Source of the DNA: Aspidapion aeneum
Lineage: Eukaryota; Arthropoda; Insecta; Coleoptera; Brentidae
Direction: 5' to 3'
Length of the DNA: 64,000 nucleotides
NCBI GenBank assembly: GCA_963576565.1
Contig: OY755046.1
Coordinates: 48,230,786 to 48,294,785, forward strand
This document shows positions 61,101-64,000 of the stretch, in pieces (position 1 is the stretch's first letter; each line of letters begins with the position of its first letter). The notes below the pieces were generated by a model that saw only the letters and a program-made list of their open reading frames with translations, ran no database searches and was not told where the DNA came from. Made by a program: the position numbers and the translations under genes.

Positions 61101-62027
61101 GTATGTCTGTATGTCTGTATGTCTGTATGTCTGTATGTCTGTATGTCTGTATGTCTGTATGTCTGTATGTCTGTATGTCTGTATGTCTGTATGTCTGTAT
61201 GTCTGTATGTCTGTATGTCTGTATGTCTGTATGTCTGTATGTCTGTATGTCTGTATGTCTGTATGTCTGTATGTCTGTATGTCTGTATGTCTGTATGTCT
61301 GTATGTCTGTATGTCTGTATGTCTGTATGTCTGTATGTCTGTATGTCTGTATGTCTGTATGTCTGTATGTCTGTATGTCTGTATGTCTGTATGTCTGTAT
61401 GTCTGTATGTCTGTATGTCTGTATGTCTGTATGTCTGTATGTCTGTATGTCTGTATGTCTGTATGTCTGTATGTCTGTATGTCTGTATGTCTGTATGTCT
61501 GTATGTCTGTATGTCTGTATGTCTGTATGTCTGTATGTCTGTATGTCTGTATGTCTGTATGTCTGTATGTCTGTATGTCTGTATGTCTGTATGTCTGTAT
61601 GTCTGTATGTCTGTATGTCTGTATGTCTGTATGTCTGTATGTCTGTATGTCTGTATGTCTGTATGTCTGTATGTCTGTATGTCTGTATGTCTGTATGTCT
61701 GTATGTCTGTATGTCTGTATGTCTGTATGTCTGTATGTCTGTATGTCTGTATGTCTGTATGTCTGTATGTCTGTATGTCTGTATGTCTGTATGTCTGTAT
61801 GTCTGTATGTCTGTATGTCTGTATGTCTGTATGTCTGTATGTCTGTATGTCTGTATGTCTGTATGTCTGTATGTCTGTATGTCTGTATGTCTGTATGTCT
61901 GTATGTCTGTATGTCTGTATGTCTGTATGTCTGTATGTCTGTATGTCTGTATGTCTGTATGTCTGTATGTCTGTATGTCTGTATGTCTGTATGTCTGTAT
62001 GTCTGTATGTCTGTACGTCTGTCTGTA
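46136..62027 (+). repeat. 8-bp satellite array (TGTATGTC)n, right part, 15.9 kb
   Basis: About 1,990 units of TGTATGTC with few departures: two GTCC units at 46291 and 46299; register-shifting indels near 50,022, 52,671, 53,220, 59,579, 60,336 and 60,354; a block of GTCC units at 60,705-60,853; and one CTATAT unit near 61,075. It begins CATGTCTG, completing the variant unit cut by the LTR element, so it is the same array as 26,722-29,526. Reading frames over 5,000 codons here are a by-product of the stop-free unit. Confidence 0.97.
60705..60853 (+). repeat. Homogeneous GTCC-variant block within the array
   Basis: Sixteen consecutive units at 8-bp spacing (60705 to 60825) read GTATGTCC instead of GTATGTCT, then two normal units and one more GTCC at 60849. 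A single substitution has been copied locally, recording expansion by slippage or unequal exchange. Confidence 0.95.
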
Positions 62028-62572
62028 ACGACCAACGCGCATAACCCAAAAACCGCATGGCCGATTTTAATGAAATTTGGTACCTGGGCTGGGTCTTGGG
62101 TCGAAATGGTCCCATTAAAAAATGAACAAAATCCACCGAACACAAACCAAATGAAAAGGTGGGGGTAGATTTCAAAAATTAGAGTTTATGTGAAAATATG
62201 GCGTGTGTGATATCAAACAAAAGGTAATTGAGTCTGGAGTTAAACAAAATACATTTGAATTTATTTTAAAAAAAGGGTGGGGTTATATTTCAAAAATTAG
62301 AGTTTAAGTGAAAACATGGCGTGTGTGATATCAAACGAAAGGTATTTGAGTCCGGAGTATAACAATTTACATTTTAGTTTTTTTTTGTTATGGGTGGGGG
62401 TAGATTTCAAAAATTTGAGATTAAGTCAAAACATGGCTTGTGTGGTAATTTTGTCTGGAATTGAATAAAATATATTTCAGTTTTTAGTTATATTAGCTCA
62501 CACGTACACTATAACTATAGTACCTAGTGTGAGCTTAGGGGCCCATATATTGGCAGAGTATTTTTCCTACGA
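62028..62572 (+). repeat. Right core and terminal hairpin of the hairpin-ended element
   Basis: The core starts AACGACCAACGCGCATAACC. It contains three degenerate tandem blocks (GGTGGGGGTAGATTTCAAAA then ATGGCGTGTGTGATATCAAA) of about 120 bp, near 62155, 62275 and 62395. AGCTCACAC at 62495-62503 and GTGTGAGCT at 62527-62535 form the end hairpin. Confidence 0.8.
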
Positions 62573-63067
62573 ACACTGTTGAACTATTCTAATTTTTGTG
62601 AAAATTGTTCTTTAATTTTGCACTAATCATATGTGCTTTTCTGCATATGTGTGGAAAAGTACTTTGCAACACATGTGCAGAAAGGTATGGTGACAGTTAA
62701 TGTCATCGTACGCTTTTCCATATATGTGCGGAAAAGTACTTTTCCACACATGTGTGAAAAAAGTTTGGCACATGGGTGAAATTTAACGTTTTCTGAGGAT
62801 GCAAATCCATCATTTTCAGATGTTGTCGTATGTTATTAAGCTTTTTATAGGGTTTAAAGCTTAATAACATAGAAAATAACTCAAAATGATAAAATCCTAT
62901 TTCCAAAAAAAATTGACGTGAATTTTAAAAATTTTTAACCAACACGAAATATTCGAGATAGCCATCGTTTTTGCCTGGCTACCCTTTAATTCGTCGTTTG
63001 GGCGTCTGGGTTGCAATCCTGTTAATAATTACTAATAATTAAGTTTTATGTCAGTACTAAATAATAG
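62573..63067. other. Spacer between the two hairpin-ended elements
   Basis: Between 62,625 and 62,760 variants of CATATGTGTGGAAAAGTACT and CACATGTGCAGAAAG recur in both orientations, making a small palindromic cluster. No gene is seen. Confidence 0.5.
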
Positions 63068-63652
63068 TAGCTCACACATATACTATACTATAGTAGTGTG
63101 CGCTATGGTGATCCTAATTTTTTCGAGAAAAAAAAAGTTGCTCCGATTTCAAAATTTTTTATATATCTTTGCGTTTCAGATGATTTTGAAACTTTTTTGT
63201 CGCCCCGTCTGTATATCTGTCTGTAACGACCAACGCGCATAACTCAAAAACCGCTTGGCCGATTTTAATGAAATTTGGTACCTAGGCTGGGTCTTGGGTC
63301 GAGATGGTCCCATTTAAAAATGAACAAAATCTACCGAACACAAACCAAATAAAAGGGTGGGGGTAGATTTCAAAAATTAGAGTTTATATGAAAATATGGC
63401 GTGTGTGATATCAAACGAAAGGTAAGTGAGTCCGGAGTTAAACAAAATTCATTTTAGTTTTTGTTTTTTAAGGGTGGGGGTAGATTTCAAAAATTTGAGT
63501 TGCAACATGGCTTGTGTGGTATCACACGAAAGGTAATTTAGTCTGAAGTTGAATAAAATATATTTCAGTTTTTAGTTATATTAGCTCACACGTACACTTT
63601 AACTATAGTAGCTAGTGTGAGCTTAGGGGCTCATATATTGGCAGAGTATTTT
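63068..63652 (+). mobile_element. Second, compact copy of the hairpin-ended element
   Basis: The left hairpin (AGCTCACAC...GTGTGCGCT) is followed by the same GGTGATCCTAATTTTTTCGA core, then about 80 bp absent from the first copy, a minimal array (GTCTGTATATCTGTCTG, 63208-63224), the shared AACGACCAACGCGCATAACT core, the GGTGGGGGTAGATTTC blocks, and the right hairpin ending near 63624, with common sequence to GGCAGAGTATTTT. This copy defines the element's limits and its pre-expansion state. Confidence 0.85.
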
Positions 63653-63772
63653 AATTGAATTAAACATTTTTCGCGTTAAATGTTTTTTAAGTCCAAGAAT
63701 CATATTAAAATAGGGTTGAAGTGGAATAGTACAAATTTCAACAAGTTACATGTTTCATTTGGTTTAGGACAG

Positions 63773-64000
63773 TGGCGGATCCAGGGGGGGGCACTAGTAC
63801 TTGCCCCCCCCCCGAGAATTTTTTGAATATAGAAAAAATGAGTAAAAAGTAATGCTTTTGCTAATAAAAATTCAAAATTTTTGCCTGCGGCGCATAAAAG
63901 TGTCTATTGTTATTATCATCGAAATTACAACCACTGACAAACTCAATAAAATGCTGCTTAAAAAAATATATACCGTTTTTTACCAACAGAGAATGTAACC
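63773..64000 (+). mobile_element. Start of a CAGTGGCG-ended DNA transposon, cut by the window edge
   Basis: CAGTGGCGGATCCAGG followed by a G run and then a C run forms a short hairpin-like terminus typical of certain hAT ends. The same start occurs inside the LINE at 19,745. The rest is outside the window, so TSD and superfamily cannot be verified. Confidence 0.5.

Larger units (their letters stand above)
26654..62572 (+). mobile_element. Hairpin-ended element with a satellite-scale internal 8-mer array
   Basis: The left end TAGCTCACACATATACTATA...GTGTGAGCTA (26654-26691) and the right end TAGCTCACAC...GTGTGAGCTTA (62494-62537) are each self-complementary hairpins. Between them lie a short left core (GGTGATCCTAATTTTTTCGA), the 8-mer array, and a right core starting AACGACCAACGCGCATAA and GATTTTAATGAAATTTGGTA. 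Shared sequence ends near GGCAGAGTATTTT. The copy at 63,068-63,652 has the same ends and cores but only about two array units. The plan (structured ends, internal GTCT-type microsatellite, no protein) resembles DINE-1, mini-me and other Helentron-related non-autonomous elements, but this family assignment is inference. A 16.6-kb LTR element interrupts the array. Confidence 0.7.

Noticed and set aside
46094..62175. Reading frames of 4,000-5,349 codons on both strands
   Set aside because: They are translations of the stop-free octamer TGTATGTC in every frame; length carries no coding information and the flanking codons are repeat-element sequence.
1..64000. tRNA or rRNA genes
   Set aside because: No tRNA box pattern or rRNA-like stretch was noticed by eye; a covariance-model scan would be needed to exclude tRNAs formally.

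Overview
The window looks like repeat-dominated, AT-rich nuclear DNA of an arthropod, most likely an insect. The reasons are an intron-containing leucine-rich-repeat (LRR) receptor-type gene, a Penelope-like element with a GIY-YIG tail, an insect-style non-LTR reverse transcriptase, and hAT, piggyBac and Tc1/mariner-like elements with recognisable target-site duplications (TSDs). Nothing in the sequence fixes the species.

Layout. (1) 371-4474, minus strand: most of one host gene, a secreted or membrane LRR protein. Seven exons can be read with matching splice phases, from a signal peptide and cysteine-rich N-cap to an LRR C-terminal cap and the start of a probable membrane helix. The initiator exon and the 3' end are missing. 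(2) 4.5-14.5 kb: no convincing host gene. It holds short inverted-repeat transposons, one 2.3 kb TA-flanked element with smaller inverted-repeat elements inside it, and a three-copy 161-bp tandem repeat. (3) 15.2-18.7 kb: a hAT element (8-bp TSD) containing a piggyBac-like element (TTAA) that contains a decayed Penelope-like fragment, followed by a second hAT-type element with a perfect 8-bp TSD. (4) 18.75-20.38 kb: a 5'-truncated non-LTR retrotransposon, frameshifted and interrupted by another repeat. (5) 20.4-26.6 kb: unannotated DNA with several miniature elements and short tandem repeats.

(6) 26,654-62,572 is the main feature. An element with hairpin ends (TAGCTCACAC...GTGTGAGCTA) carries a huge array of the 8-mer TGTATGTC. 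The array is one locus of about 18.7 kb, split into 2.8 kb and 15.9 kb by a 16.6-kb LTR element inserted with a 4-bp TSD (CATG). The LTR element has nearly identical 1.25-kb LTRs, a candidate primer-binding site and a polypurine tract. Its 14.1-kb interior has no gag or pol reading frame, two decayed LINE fragments and a perfect 189-bp palindrome. A short copy of the hairpin-ended element, with only a few array units, lies at 63,068-63,652 and shows the probable ancestral state.

The very long reading frames at 26.7-29.6 kb and 46.1-62.2 kb exist only because the 8-mer has no stop codon in any frame of either strand; they are not treated as genes. The best candidate for something undescribed is the combination of a giant non-coding LTR element and a hairpin-ended element whose internal microsatellite has expanded to satellite scale.
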